Translations under genes and position numbers: made by a program
Origin: Phoronis australis
Taxonomy: Eukaryota > Phoronida > Phoronidae
NCBI GenBank assembly: GCA_002633005.1
Contig: NMRA01000446.1
Span: 177,156 to 241,155 of the forward strand
DNA: 64,000 nt
Direction: 5' to 3'
Notes under the pieces: model-generated
Seen by the model: only the letters and a program-made list of their open reading frames with translations
Databases searched by the model: none
Told to the model about the DNA's origin: nothing
Part shown: positions 45,626 to 58,869 of the stretch, piece after piece
How positions within the stretch are numbered: the first letter of the stretch is position 1
Layout: each line of letters opens with the position of its first letter

Positions 45626-46059
45626 GAATGGTGCCTTGCATCTCACTATTGTCACTAGAGAGTGAACCATGTCACATTGGCAGGAGTCCACCACCATGTT
45701 GGCAGACCCTGTTTGTGCAAGGGAAATCCAAATTGTCTGTGAGCAGTATACAAACAGGTTTTTAATTAACAGCAGTCACAGAGCCTTCTGATCAGAAAGA
45801 CCACAGCAGGCCATGGCCAATACAGTACATGCCAAAAATAATTCGCAAAAGTTGTTTGGTGTCCTTGTGTGGGGTAAGACTTGTTGTCATGAGTCATCGA
45901 TCTAGTCACTGGTGATGATGAATTGCCTTTTCAGTCAAACGTCATGATGTAGAAATTCTGCTCGGTACTCATGACTGGGAATACTACAATGATTTTCATC
46001 CAGTTATTTTGGCGTGCCCTGTAACTGTTATGGGGTTTTGCCACATTTTTCAGAGTCAG

Positions 46060-46310
46060 TTAGACCAAATTTTTGAAAACTAAGGTATGAGGAATTATTA
46101 CGAATTTGAGACAAAAATAATTACCATAATCGTTAATTTTTATTTTTTAAAAGCTTTTAACATCGTCCAGAATGCCCACAATTTCTCAGAATCATTCTGA
46201 AGTTAAGTGGCTGTGGTAATAAATTTTAAAAAATGATAAGGCATTTGAAATAAAAATTCATTTGTCGGCCATATTGTGTCCCAAACTGGTGAGATATTAT
46301 CATACTAGGA
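46060..46310. mobile_element. Diverged MITE, second family
   Basis: The right end TGTGTCCCAAACTGGTGAGA matches, inverted, the terminus of 57482-57727. The interior shares 'gacaaaaataattaccataat' and the 'cattcatttgtcggccatatt' phrase. The left end is degraded. Confidence 0.5.
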
Positions 46311-47236
46311 GAGTGGAAATAGATCAACACAAATCTGGTTTTAATGCCTTCGAACCACTTGATGTAGAGTCTGAATTTTTGTGAAAAAATCACCTCAAAT
46401 ACTTAAATATCACAACGTATATAATTAAAAAATTAAGCTTGGTTGACATGCACTGCACAAATAGCAGGTAGTGATCTCTTTTCTAACTCAACGATTCTTT
46501 TCTTTTTTAAATCGCATGAACCTGATTTCTTTCTGATAGTTTAAAGACTTAAGCTGTTTTACAGAACTCCACTTTAGTTGCATTTATATGACTTAAGATT
46601 GCAAACTGGATCAGCATGAGTCACTTAAACAAAGACTATATGCGTATGCTCACAAAAGCAATATCGAACGAACGTTCAAACCATGTGGAATGCCAGTGGA
46701 TGTATAAACAATAATGGAGAATGCATTGAAAGTTGATCCCTTTCCGCACAGCCCCAGTAGTGTTTAGATGTGTAGTTGACGCTGGTCAGCAACTGATCGA
46801 GTGCAACTTGCTCTACCTCTCAAACTAGTGTCAAAAATGGCTGCCTCGGCGTCAACCTTTTCCGCATTCGTTGTGTTTACACACCACTAGTGCCCAATCA
46901 GCTGTTCCAGATAGTTGCTGCGGACAGTTGTCTCCCATCTAAATGTGGCTAGTAACACAATGGCAAATAACTTTTCACGAGACAATGAGCCCTGGAGTGA
47001 CAAAATCAAAAACAAAAGTTCATTACCTAAAGTACCACCTGGTAACCTACCAACGCACAATAAGATGTGTATGGAAGATGACATTACCTGACACATTCAT
47101 TACCGGTAATTATAATACGGATACAGTGTCACGTAAAAGGATGTTGGATATTAAGGAACACTCACCATAATTACATTTTTTGCAACTTGAAGCCTTCATC
47201 CAAATGGACACTAAGGAATAGACACTCCACCTACTT

Positions 47237-47577
47237 CAGTAAAAAATCCTCCAATTTTCAAGAGTGGAAAATTGATTATTTTGCTCAAGGTTGAAGCTTG
47301 CTTCAAATTCCAGAAATAGAAAATATTGGCAATCCCATATTCAAGAGTCACTGGAAAGATGGCAAAATTACAAACTCTGTAGACTGAAAACATTTCCAAA
47401 ATTTGAGAAATACAGTGAACGCCAAAACCACCCTTGTCCCTAATTCCAGAATCAAGAAAATTCATCTGTTTACAAGAGTTTCCATGTCCCAAATTCCAGA
47501 ATCAAAAAAATTAAATTTTTGCGAGACTTTCGGTGTCCCAAATTCTAAAAACTGTCCCAACTTGGAGAGCTTTTACA
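47237..47577. mobile_element. Diverged MITE, first family
   Basis: The left end is CAGTAAAAAATCCTCCAATT. The interior has GCTCAAGGTTGAAGCTTGC, as in 17104-17454. The right end, inverted, is GCTGTAAAAGCTCTCCAAG then TTGGGACAGT. It is more diverged than the 17-kb copy. Confidence 0.65.
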
Positions 47578-48612
47578 GCATTCCCAGTTCAACCTTTGGA
47601 AAACCAAAAACAGTACAGAAAGTAATCTCAGAGGTCAGTTTCATCAAAGACTTACAACTGAACTTTGACCCCCACTTCACAACTGAACTTTGACCCCCAC
47701 TTCAGTCACAACTGCAGAACAATGATTTGTCCACGTAATCATGAGCGCATCACAGTCCAGAAATAATTTACAGAAATTTCCTCAGTACCCTAGGAAAATG
47801 GTGGTCAATGAAGCGAATGGCCCATGACTTTGGAATGTTAAATTCTGGGATGGAATTCATCTGTGTGTGAAGACGTCTTGCCGCAAACGCAAGGGTTGTG
47901 CGTCAACAGAATGCAGCCCTGTTGAGGTCAACACAGACATTATGCGGAATGTCTGCCTTAAAATTTTTGAAAATAACACCATAAAATGTGCACATGTAGA
48001 TATTTTGCCTTCTGAAACACCTGGTACTACATGGCAGCTTAAGCAAGGGCAGAGCTGATGTACATGATAATAATAACAATCAATCAGCCATAGAATACAT
48101 TCAACAAATCTAGGATTACCAAGAGATTTTGCCATTTGTAAACCACAGATAAACGACATTTGAAAACACCTGCCTGGATGAGTGCTTAGATTTTGTGGCA
48201 ACACGATGCATCAGTAGCTAAACGGTACCTTTATCTTTACTTTGAGTGTAGTAAATTAAACCTGCTAAGTGACCAACAAGGTTTTAGATAAGAAGCCCAC
48301 AGGAAAACAACATATGGTCAGCTGTACAGGTAAAGCAGTAACTCCCCTCTCGTCCAAGGTACCACCCAGGGCAGCAGCAATATCAAGACTTTTGTTCTGA
48401 TCAGCTACAAGCAAAGGATGAATGATTTGGGAGACACAGACGTGAGTGCAAACACAACAATAAGTGCTCCGCAATAACCACTGATTACATATTGCTTTTT
48501 AACCCCCGACAGCATTCTACATCATCGTAACCAGGGGGCATTATCTACTCATCCATCAAATCCGATTTAAAACTCTTGGGACAAAACAAGACTTCCGACT
48601 GGACTCTAAGGC

Positions 48613-48842
48613 AAAATCTCTCCATTTTGGGACACAATATGACCAACAATGGAATTTTGTTTCATCATTTTTTCCATGCAACATATGTAGCACCAAATTA
48701 AATATTTTTACAAGTTAAAAATTTGTTCCAGTCGGCTACCACCACGAGACAATTTTTTGAAAAATTGTAGGTATTCACAATTGAAAAATGAAAAAGGGTA
48801 ATTTTGGCAGTGATTTTTGTCGGACATTGGAGAGAATCTAAA
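48613..48842. mobile_element. MITE, second family
   Basis: The left end AAAATCTCTCCATTTTGGGA continues to CACAATATGACC. The right end carries the inverted ATTCTCTCCAATGTCCGACA. It is comparable in length to 57482-57727. Confidence 0.6.
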
Positions 48843-48924
48843 TTACAAACGGAGACGTATCCTCAACTCTCCACAAGTAACATGCCATACAGAATCCTAA
48901 AGTGTGGGAATTTGACTAGAATTC

Positions 48925-49003
48925 CATCCATATGTTACTGGGTGACAGGAATTGAACCCTTGGTGAAGGGTAGTGTTGAACCACTGAGACAACATCTAAC
49001 CTA
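48925..49003 (-). other. Degenerate tRNA-like sequence
   Basis: On the minus strand it has an A-box-like TGTCTCAGTGGTTCA and a B-box-like GGGTTCAATTCC. They are only about 22 nt apart and flanked by ATGTT/AACAT. It is too short for a working tRNA; a decayed SINE head is likelier. Confidence 0.4.
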
Positions 49004-49596
49004 ATTATCTCAAGTAGCCAACCCAGCACTAAACTTGACTCTCAACTCACCATGGCTGGATCCACATGAAGCTGGTTTCCCAAAAATCAGAGGATGCTGT
49101 TCTGACTGCACCCGCCTGCAAATGGCACAGACCATATGCCATGTGTGTGTTGAACAGATCTGACCACAATGACATCTGTTGATGGGAAGAATAATAACAA
49201 CAGGAAACAGCCCAGAGAAGGCTGCTATTGTGGAACAGGCACCATTGTGAAGCACTGTGGTCTGAACAGGGAGGCCTAACCACAGCCTAAAGGACTAGAC
49301 AAACTGACTGCAAGGCAAACTTGAACTCAGTTTTCTCCAAAATTTGGAGATGTAAGATGCATCCTTTCACTGAAGAATGCAGGTGCAAGTAGAGAAAAAT
49401 AAATGACCCAAACTTCCAACTTGTAGTTGCAATAAAATTTCCTCAAATGCGAACTGTTTTGTGACACCTATACAGTACAAAATGGACCAAAAATACCCTA
49501 ATTGAACCTTGGTCTACCACCTGACTCATTTTTAAACCTATGCTTCACTGTGTAAAGAAAAAAAGAAGTCTCCTGGCCCATATTAGCAGACATCAG

Positions 49597-49619
49597 GTGA
49601 CATTTTTTTTTTTTTTTTG
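49597..49619. repeat. Poly-T tract
   Basis: About 18 consecutive T. No element body was recognised next to it. Confidence 0.9.
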
Positions 49620-49739
49620 AAGCAATGGACACCAACAGAGGGGCTGTCCTATCACCACATCAAATTCTGAAATAACACCAACCAGAACAAATAACGCTAT
49701 TTCCTTTGGCCTAAAATTTCCTATTCTCAAATGTAAACA

Positions 49740-50230
49740 TCAATTATTAAAAATGCCCTGATATTGCCAATTCCGTTGACAAGTACACAGTGTTTGTTCT
49801 GTAAGACCAGACCATAGTGGGGCACGTTCCTCGTGAGATCAACAAAACTTTTACGTTCATTTTGAAGCAGGGTGGAAGATTGTAGTGTATAGCAGGGTGG
49901 AAGATTGTAGTGTATAGCAAATACCAACAGGGTGGAAGATTGTAGTGTATAGCAAATACCAACAGGGTGGAAGATTGTAGTGTATAGCAAATACCAACAG
50001 GGTGGAAGATTGTAGTGTATAGCAAATACCAACAGGGTGGAAGATTGTAGTGTATAGCAAATACCGACATAGAGGGAAGGGTGGTGGTTTAGAAATTCCG
50101 TGCATAATGATTTTTCCAGGACTGCCTGATCTTGTTGGCTGTTAATGTAGAATATTAGGACTGTAGGTAACACATTTTTGCATGTACACATTCATGAGGT
50201 GGGCGTTTATTACGGGGAATACGGTAAATA
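49740..50230 (-). repeat. Dispersed repeat with internal 35-bp array, copy 1
   Basis: The flanks of the array match 51420-51745 (CAAAACTTTTRYGTTC, 'taccgacatagmggm', 'caatgattttt', 'ggcatgtacat', 'gaatacggt'). In between, AGGGTGGAAGATTGTAGTGT units of 35 bp (some 25 bp) repeat about six times at 49866-50066. The copy at 51.4 kb lacks the array. Confidence 0.8.
49866..50066. repeat. 35-bp minisatellite, about 6 units
   Basis: Units are AGGGTGGAAGATTGTAGTGT then ATAGCAAATACCAAC. The first unit lacks the last 10 bp. The repetitive minus-strand frames are by-products. Confidence 0.95.
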
Positions 50231-50762
50231 TGAGACTATGTATACCGTATTCGGCCTGATAAACACTCAGGGCGCTTAGAAAAATTCGCTTCAGGAACGG
50301 GGGCGCTTATTATAGGCCAAAGTGGTTGAAACCCGGTCTCCAAAACAGATAAAATAGAAAGCTAGAATTCATTAAATTTACGCTCCTTGATGCATCTGTA
50401 ATCTTTGACAGTTTCTACAAAATTGCAGGGCATTGCTATCAAACTTTATTGTTTACAAACATTTTTCAGAAAATCCCAGTGCGAAAACTCGCAGACTGAT
50501 GCGTCGCTGCCTCGCGATCGCCAATCGGTCAACTTGAATTCTTGATTAAAAATATAGTTTCGATTCAACAAATTACCTGAAGTCCTCCTTAAGTTTTCAA
50601 AACAGCGTCCCTAAGACTTTTAAGTTCCTGTGGAGTCAGGATTAACTGCATATTAAGTCCAAATTGTACCCCGCAACGCGAGAAAAATCTCTGGATGAAC
50701 ACACGTTGTCACATGACGTTGGTTTTGAAGTTCGTCTGCGCCAGTGAGATAAATATAGCTAC

Positions 50763-50786
50763 TCTATATATATATATGTATATATC
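50763..50786. repeat. (TA)n microsatellite
   Basis: CTATATATATATATGTATAT. Confidence 0.9.
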
Positions 50787-51419
50787 TCATCGGTCTGCAT
50801 ATTGAGTGAGCGAGCAGTGGCGTGTCATCAGAGTTCATTTGCCAGAGTAAACGCGATGTAACGATCTAGGTGTGTAACTAAAGAAATTAACACAAGCAGT
50901 AAAAGCAGAACGGGTTTTATTTAGCACTTGTTGATCTCATCTGCTAAAAAACGTGCAAGAATTTTGTCCGATATTGAGTCGCCACGTGACTGGATGCGTG
51001 ACAGTCTAACAGTTATTTTTTAGGAGATTCAGGGGGGGAGTGTAAGGGTGCGGAAGTTTTCACTATCAGTGTGTCATTTTGACTTAAAAAACACCAATTA
51101 TGATTAATTTAATAATTCCTCTTAAATATAACGCAAATATTTTTTACAGCATTAAAAACTTTCGGAAACAGTTGCCGGTATTTATTTCTTGCCGATGCTA
51201 TATGCCACCCGTTTTATGAATAAATAGTTCCCGAAGACTAATCTTCGATGACAGATTCTTGAATGTAGCACGCGCTTCCTAGACGCGTGCTTTTAACTGA
51301 ACAAAGGTCAAATTTTTATTAGTCTTCAATTTGCGGTTTTCACATATACAAAGAGATTTAGATTCCTGTTGAGGGTGAAGATCTGTACAGGGAAGATACA
51401 ATACAATCCCTTTGACATT

Positions 51420-51745
51420 AGTACGCTGCATCTATTCTGAAAGGCCAGACCGTAATAGGACACGTCCCTCGCAAGATCAGCAAAACTTTTGTGTTCTTTT
51501 TGAAGCATGGCGGCAGTTAAAAGTGTAGTCATGGCTACATACCGACATAGCGGCGAGGCTCGTGAGGTACAAATTCCACGCACAATGATTTTTCAGGACT
51601 ATCGGATCTTATTGATAACTGTAGAATTTTAGAACTCATAGGTAAGGCATTTTAGGCATGTACATGGCGTTCATGGACTGGGCACTGAAAACGCGTAGGC
51701 GCGCTTATAGGGACATGGGCACTAAATTTTTAGGGCGAATACGGT
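51420..51745 (-). repeat. Dispersed repeat, copy 2
   Basis: Counterpart of 49740-50230 without the minisatellite. On the minus strand both copies can be read in the same frame (LQKEHKSFADLARDVSYYGL here, a similar string in the other). Between the copies (50230-51420) the sequence is CpG-richer but unrecognised. Confidence 0.7.
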
Positions 51746-52014
51746 GTTCTTGCATTCTGTTTAAATAACAATATCAAATAAGGATCATTTGGAAACCGAA
51801 AAGCTGTACCTTGAGGTTGTCGGTGCACAGCCATTTTGTCCATTTCATTCGGTTCACCACCAGGTGTGCCCTCTCTTGTTGTGGAATAAAACATTAAAAC
51901 AACAACGGGGATTCCCTAATGTCATTAAGGGGAATCCCGTACCTAAGGTCCGAATACACCAAAGTTTACTCCAGTTTATAACCAGACATCAATCTAATTT
52001 ATAGGAACTTACAC

Positions 52015-52773
52015 CAGGGCTTGCCATCAGGCCTTCATCCAGCATAGTCCTGGGCGTCCAAATGGACGCCCTAGCACTAATCTGGAGCCCTGGCAAGGAT
52101 GCCCAATGTATCATTTGGAGGTCTTGTCAATCAGAATTTCTCCTTTGGACACCCACACTGTAAGATTACAAGGACACCCCAGTTAATGAAAGAGGGAAGT
52201 TGGGCCTTAAATATACAATGTATATAAAAAGTATGTAAAATGTCACAATGTTCAAACTATTTTCAAAGTATTTAGTAGACCTGTCAATCATAAGCACATG
52301 TTTGGTTGCCAGAGTGTCTCTGCCATAGACATCTTAGCATCATCTGTGCATTTTTCTTGTGTTGGTATTGCAGCTTTGATGACTCGTTGTACATAATATG
52401 AAGCTAGTTTTAAAAAATGATATGAGAAACTTTATAACAGCAACTTGCACTGTCATTCAACCAAAATCTGTAATATTTGTAATGCCTGTTCGGTTACCGG
52501 TTTGGCTGTTTTCGTAAATTTAGACATAAAAGTCTTAATCCACAGTTTTTTTTTTGTAACAAGATCACTACAAGAGAGCTGTTTTGTAAACTTACACGTA
52601 AAAGCCTTGTTCAACGCATTTTTTGTAAAAAACCTCTCTGTGTGTGGGGGAGGCGGTTACTGGTGAATGGTGATGGGGAGTGGGGGTAATGCGTCATTGG
52701 AATCATGGACGCCCTGGAATATTGGGAACCCCATTTTGGACACCTTATTTTCGAAATCCTGGATAAAGCCCTG
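52015..52773. mobile_element. Possible hAT-like element
   Basis: The left edge CAGGGCTTGCCATCAGG and the right edge, inverted, CAGGGCTTTATCCAGGATTT share only the first eight bases well. 'TGGACGCCCT' phrases occur near both ends. No transposase and no clean target duplication. Confidence 0.4.
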
Positions 52774-53421
52774 CTCGACATAAGTGAGTAAACGCTCGAA
52801 AATACGAGTTGAAAAGTGAACTCACTAGTACGGATTCCAAGCAGATGTTCGACTTGTTTTTTTGTCACGGCTTCTTACGAGCCCAAAAAACAGGAATATG
52901 AGTGGACATTTCCGCCTATGTCAAGAGCTGTACACACATCATATTCTGAAATTTATACACAAGTGGACCTCCTATGGAAAAGAAAAGTCCACCAAAGTCT
53001 TTGATCTCCATTGTTAATACTATGCAAATTAAGATCAGTCCACTGAGATCAGACTTCCCTTTGTCTTAAAGCTGTGTGTATCATTTGTCATGCTCACAAC
53101 AAAAAGAACCAACTCTATGGTGCCTACATCAATCATGACTTCTCTTGAGCCATTACCTTTAAGTTGAACACAAAAGAAAAACACATAACCTACTTACTCC
53201 TTGGGGTAAATTGTCGGCATGAAATTCAATCATTGAGTGTCCACCTGGACTTCTGATCACAGCATGACATCATTCCATCATTCCTGATTATGTTTACCTT
53301 TCAAAATGATAATATACCTACTGGTGGTCGCTAGGTAACCACCAACGTCAGAAGGTGTGTCGTGAACTTAATAAGCTGAAGAGAATAATGATGAGAAGAG
53401 AAACAATAGATTCTACATTAC

Positions 53422-53505
53422 AACAGGAAGACAGTTGTAAGCATGCACCAACAGGAAGACAGTTGTAAGCATGCACCAACAGGAAGACAGTTGTAAGCAT
53501 GCACC
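53422..53505. repeat. 28-bp minisatellite, 3 exact units
   Basis: AACAGGAAGACAGTTGTAAG then CATGCACC, at 53422, 53450 and 53478. Confidence 0.97.
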
Positions 53506-54449
53506 AATGCAAGCAATTTGGCTGTGGTAATTCTTCACGCATTTTGCACAAAATAATTTCCAAAATTTGTCATTTAGCATAATGATTGCCGCAAATGATG
53601 GACATTTTGCTGGTTGAATTATAACATTATAAACCAAGCTTAAAATTGACTAACTTTTTTTCAATTTTGCTTGTCCACCATATTGAGTGACAAACAAGTG
53701 AAGAACCATATCATGTTATGAAACTTAGCTTCACAGGGGTAGTCATGAAGTTAACTCTACTTGTATTGCAGGCCCTCAATCCCTCGACTTTGAGGATGAA
53801 TAATGGCCCCATTCCCCTCTGAAAAATATTAAAAAATCACACGACATCCCCCTACTGAGGCCCAAAAAATTCCCCTCAAGTGACTGAAAAATACCCCTCA
53901 AGTGACTGAAAAATTCCCCTCAAGGTTCAAATCACTTGTAACTCACACAGAGCCTATGAGGTCTTGCAAAAGAATGGTGGGTGCTATTGACGGGTGAGTG
54001 GGGGGTAGAATTTTTCCCTCACCTCCAAAAATTCCCCTCCCAGAATGCACAGCACCTGTCGTCTCGGACGAATTAGGGCTCAGCACCGTAAAAAATATAA
54101 CTTCCAGCTAAATCTTCAAGAATTCTTGAAACAATGTTACTTAACCTTTACCAGCTTGAACACACTATACCGTGAAACAATGGTATTTAACCTTTACCAT
54201 CTTGAACACACTATAGGGTGAAACCAAAACAATTCATCAACATTTCTCAACAAAGATGGATGGTTTGTATCATACACCTCAAAGTGACATTAAGACCTTT
54301 TGTTGCATTGCAATGAGCTGCAGAAAATGGACAAATGACCACTTGGGAAATAATCACTGTTCAAACAAGGCAATTGACAACAGAGTAAAATTTTGATCCA
54401 AAAAACATTCATCCAAGGTCCCCACAGGACAGAGAAATGTGCAACCTTC

Positions 54450-54618
54450 AAAAAAATGGGTGGGCCGGCATCATCATAAGACCAAAAATGGGTGGGCCGG
54501 CATCATCATGAGACCAAAAATGGGTGGGCCGGCATCATCATGAGACCAAAAATGGGTGGGCCGCATCATCATAAGACCAAAAATGGGTGGGCCGGCATCA
54601 TCAAAAGACCAAAAATGT
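54450..54618. repeat. 32-bp minisatellite, 5 units
   Basis: AAAAATGGGTGGGCCGGCAT then CATCATGAGACC. One unit has lost a G (gggccgcatc). Confidence 0.95.
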
Positions 54619-55386
54619 AAAACAGTAAAAATAGTAAAGGTAAAACAACAAGCGTCGGCACTAAACAGTGTTCTCCACAACAAAAATTCCAAAACTCAAC
54701 GCAAATATTTTTGATAGTAGTAATCACTGTTCATTCCCTAACAAAGTTATAAGTTTCTTTAATAATAAAAATGTCAATTCTAGTATCAATTCTACTTATT
54801 AAATACTACTAATGATGTGACCTAGTATTTAGGGACACCTGTTGTCCAGTTGAATAAGTTCTAATTCGCCACCAGACGTCAGTCAAAATCAAAATCCTTT
54901 AAATTAAGCATATCAAATTGTTAATTTACAGGTTTAAGTGCAAAATTTTAAAGTTAAAATAATATTGCTGTCTAGTCAATTATTAAGGTAAGGTACCTGA
55001 CATTATAAAATTATGTTAGACAAGGAATTTCTTTAGATTTTTTTAAGCAATAATTTACACTCAATTATTACAAAAATTAGGTCACATATGTAATAGGAAC
55101 TTTGGCATATGTTGGTTACTTCATCCTCATTGTTGATTCTGAGGGCAAAAGTGCCAAGCCAGCCAAAGTTTTAACTTGTCGCGGCACTTTTCAAACACGA
55201 TGCGCATTCTCCAAACTCGACGCGGCAAAATTTAAACTCGCTGCCGCGTCTAGTCAAAACTGGTCGTGGAGAACACTGCTAAATATATTAAAATACTCCC
55301 CACACTCCAGCGATGCGCTCTTTGTCAAGGGTATGATACAGACTGCCGAATAGTTGGATATAAATAATATCGGACAGGTGACCGCA

Positions 55387-55806
55387 TAGTGATATACAAC
55401 AGGCACCATGAACAATACAATGTATTGTATATCACACACATGGAGGTATACAACAGGCAGCATGAACAATATTGTATTGTATATCACACACATGGTGGTA
55501 TACAACAGGCAGCATGAACAATATTATATTGTACATCACACACATGGTGGTATACAACAGGCAGCATGAACAATATTATATTGTATATCACACACATGGT
55601 GGTATACAACAGGCAGCATGAACAATATTGTATTGTATGTCACACACATGGTGGTATACAACAAGCAGCATGAACAATATTGTATTGTATTGTATATCAC
55701 ACACATGGTGGTATACAACAGGCAGCATGAACAATATTGTATTGTATGTCACACACATGGTGGTATACAACAGGCAGCATGAACAATATTGTATTGCATA
55801 TCACAC
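55387..55806. repeat. 52-bp minisatellite, about 8 units
   Basis: GTATACAACAGGCAGCATGA, then ACAATATTGTATTGTAT, then ATCACACACATGGTG. Units vary in the number of TATTG steps. Long repetitive frames on both strands are by-products. Confidence 0.95.
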
Positions 55807-55822
55807 ACTCGCTACATCATGA

Positions 55823-55936
55823 ACTCACCTTCCTCACGTGTTAAAGGTGAGATTGACTGTATACGAGGTGATGTGGATATGGACAAATTAACGACAGTAA
55901 CAAAAACTAATTAAATCGGGTGGCATTCTCCTTTAA
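55823..55936 (-). mobile_element. Short TTAA-ended repeat, copy 2
   Basis: Inverted copy of 28340-28462. It reads on the minus strand from TTAAAGGAGAATGCCACCC at 55936 to GAAGGTGAGT at 55823. An internal TTAAAGGTGAG (55841 region) faces the terminal one, giving a possible inner pair of inverted ends about 95 bp apart. Confidence 0.6.
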
Positions 55937-57480
55937 GATGTCTGAGATGGGTAATTTTTTGATTCTCAATGAAATTGCATTAGATTATCTACAAAAAACT
56001 CCACTTTTTGGTTGGAACCCTAAACCATGACACTGACTAACGACAGAAGTCAACAAAAAGTATCACATTTTTTGAAGTCTAAAGAACATATTCCAATTTT
56101 TTTTACCTTTTTTCAGTTGATAAACATTATGTTCAGGGGCAAATTTAGATGGGGGCGGGGCAAGAAGGCCATGCCCCACTCTTAACCAATGGTGATTTTT
56201 TTCATAGAAGCTACCAACAGCTGGGTTTCTACTGAAGTTGTTCTACATCTGTTTGAAGGTAGAGGATTTCACCTTGCTGACTCTCTGAGTACCCTAATGC
56301 TCCAGTAGCACACCCCATCAAAATTAGTCGAGTACCCCATGGAAAACAGGGTCCAAGATGCCCCAGCCAATGGCCAACTGCATAAACAGCAAGCAATCTC
56401 TAATGAAGTTTTTCCATATGAAAAGATGTATATTCACCACAACCAGACAGAATATAGACAGTACAGATAGTTTCTGGGCCAACATCAACATGAGTTCGAG
56501 AAGACAAGGTGCAAGATTACCATTTCCATAGGCTCTCCCTAAAGTTTGTGGATCTCTATGGGTAACCCTGGTAGTCAGGGTGAAACTCCTTTGTCTCTCA
56601 GAAGTCCCGGTTCTTGTTAATGAACGATTGTTGCGCTCTGATGATTATTACATAATAGTGAATTAATAACAGAATCATTAACATCAACATCTATAGTACA
56701 CACAAACTTTAACTAATAAATTATTCTTAAAAACCTCATTTCTCCATTCAGTTACTTACAATTCTCCAACACCATATTTAAGGAACAATGAATCGAGTCC
56801 GCATGATAAATAGGCCTGTTTTCATGACTCTTTTTAGCAGATTTTTTTCCACAATTTTACTGTTGTGTACACAGAGCATTGTGCAAGTTTTGTTTTAATG
56901 CATTAAACTTTCAAGACCCGCAAGAACGGCCCAATTCGCTCCCACTTTCAACGAACTTTTCCCACCAACTTTACATTCCATATACAGGAGTTTCTGGATA
57001 GTTTGACAAGAACACGCAAAAAACGTGACAGTGTTAATGATTAATTTCACGAGTAAACGGTTCATGAGGGAGAAATGTTGAATTTTGGGAAAGAATGTTA
57101 CATAAATGCATGTACACATATTAGAATCTAAAATCCAGTATTTATCACTGCAAGTCTCAAGTCAGTGTAGCCTCTTAGACTACTTACATTGTGACATGAA
57201 CTGTAAAGATAACTTAGTTTTCTCATCATCACCCGTAGAATAACTAATATTGATGTTATTGCTACGGTTACGACGGTTACGGAGAAACCAACAAAGAAAT
57301 TTTGCAAGGAGGCAGAGCCAATAAGGCAAGGCCAAACCTTTGTTAGGAGTCTACAAATACTCTTTAATATCTAAAAATATATCGAATCACTACCCACAAT
57401 AGTACAGTATTAGAGAGCACAATTACAGCCCAGTAAATATAGCAATTTTCAGAAACTCGTGTTCTGAAGCTGGATAACAT
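55937..57480. other. No gene seen
   Basis: AT-rich. The phrase 'caggggcAAATTTAGATGGGGG' with 'GCCATGCCCC' near 56130-56180 resembles the G-rich inverted sequence at 59940-59990. Confidence 0.4.
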
Positions 57481-57481
57481 A

Positions 57482-57727
57482 CGGTAAAATCTCACCAATT
57501 TCGGACAAAAATAATTCCCAAAATTAGTCTTTTTTCATTTTTCAAACGCTTCTAATATTGTTTTGAATGTCCACGGTTGCTGGAAACATTGTCTGAAGGT
57601 AGCTACGACATAAACCTTTAAATTGGTGTAGCATTTATTTGGTACTACTTATCTTTTTATTAAAAAAATGAAAACATAAAATTTCACTTGTCAGTCATAT
57701 TGTGTCCTAAATGGTGAGAATTTACCG
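57482..57727. mobile_element. MITE, second family, best copy (TA flanks)
   Basis: The left end CGGTAAAATCTCACCAATTT continues to CGGACA. The right end, inverted, is CGGTAAATTCTCACCATTTA then GGACA. TA borders both sides (57480-57481, 57728-57729). At 246 bp with no coding capacity it fits a Tc1/mariner-type MITE. Confidence 0.8.
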
Positions 57728-58208
57728 TACTTTTTACGGGCACAGTAATGTCTTGTTCATTGGCCATGAATTTATGTACATTAATAGAGGTAGCTTAGTT
57801 TTCAGCCACATTGAAGTAGATTTCCGAACAAACCCCAAAACAATATTATTCATGTAAGAATGTCCAACACATCCTTAACTTGAATTCATCACTGTCTTTT
57901 TTCACTTGATGGACAAACCATAGAAGCATAACCTACAACACCAGTAGGCATGCATGCCAAAAGGCTATCTTTAACTGACACAAATCTCAAGTTCAAAAGA
58001 GATTCATATTGCATCAAAAGACATCAGGACACAGAACAAATTTAATCATAGGGTTAAACAATTAGTTGCCCCATTTTCATACATTACAACTTCACCACAG
58101 TGCTGTCTCTCAAGTTACAATGACAAGTGGAGATCAGCCACCAGTTATTATGTTAGAGCCATCCTGACCTGAGCAAAGAGCACCAGGACAAACGAAGCCA
58201 TAATTTTG

Positions 58209-58306
58209 CAGTTCATCTACTCTGACAAAGATGGAGGTTCACAGTTCATCTACTCTGACAAAGATGGAGGTTCACAGTTCATCTACTCTGACAAAGATGG
58301 AGGTTT
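58209..58306. repeat. 33-bp minisatellite, 3 exact units
   Basis: CAGTTCATCTACTCTGACAA then AGATGGAGGTTCA, at 58209, 58242 and 58275. The period is a multiple of three, so it reads as repeated QFIYSDKDGGS. Nothing else supports coding. Confidence 0.95.
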
Positions 58307-58869
58307 AAAAGCAAGATTTTTCACCACCGACGAGCATTTTCAAGTAGGCCTACTCTCCTGTTGTTTTCTTCATACGTTAATTGTTAAAATTGTTAATAAT
58401 AAAACGTAACTAATACAATACGTTGACTTTGTTATTTGATTTTTATTGGTAACACTCGTCCAACTTGTCTGTGGGCAAATTTCAACATGCATAATCTCTA
58501 CTCAACACGATATCTCAGTGAATATTTAGTTACTTTCAGATTAGTCAATAGTTTCCCAAAAAATATTTTCAAACATGAAAAACAAAAATATTCTTTCGAC
58601 TTTCGAGTGCCATTGTGGAGGGTACATTATTTCCGGCACAATCAATTACCAGATTTTGAAATGGACTGTGAGAAATATTCACTCAAAAGACCTGCACCGT
58701 CACCAATTTCACTGTTCTTGCCCTAAAAGTACACTTGATCTCCTCATCCACCATTCAAACACAATTTGAAATCGGAATTTCTGAACTCAACGCATTCACA
58801 CTCTTTTTGATGGATCACGAAGACGTTAACTACATTCTCTTCGGACCATTGCGGGAAAATTTGTACTGC

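Larger units (their letters stand above)
44346..47236. other. No certain gene; relics only
   Basis: AT-rich sequence with a possible LINE scrap (45422-45625), a diverged MITE (46060-46310) and a small CpG-richer patch around 46840, where AAAATGGCTGCCTCGGCG could be a start-codon context. The frame there closes after 17 codons. Confidence 0.35.

Noticed and set aside
46846-46900. Start codon of a new gene (AAAATGGCTGCCTCGGCG)
   Set aside because: The frame closes after 17 codons and no good donor follows. The string also resembles a YY1-type AAATGGC site.
49727-50191. 154-residue minus-strand open frame with repeated motif
   Set aside because: The repeated peptide is a read-through of the 35-bp minisatellite; three frames are open for the same reason.
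55254-55822. Several open frames with repeated MYTTMCV-type peptide
   Set aside because: By-products of the 52-bp minisatellite on both strands, with no independent coding signal.
58206-58409. QFIYSDKDGGS repeat protein resembling a calcium-binding loop
   Set aside because: Only the three identical 33-bp units support it; the flanks are not protein-like.
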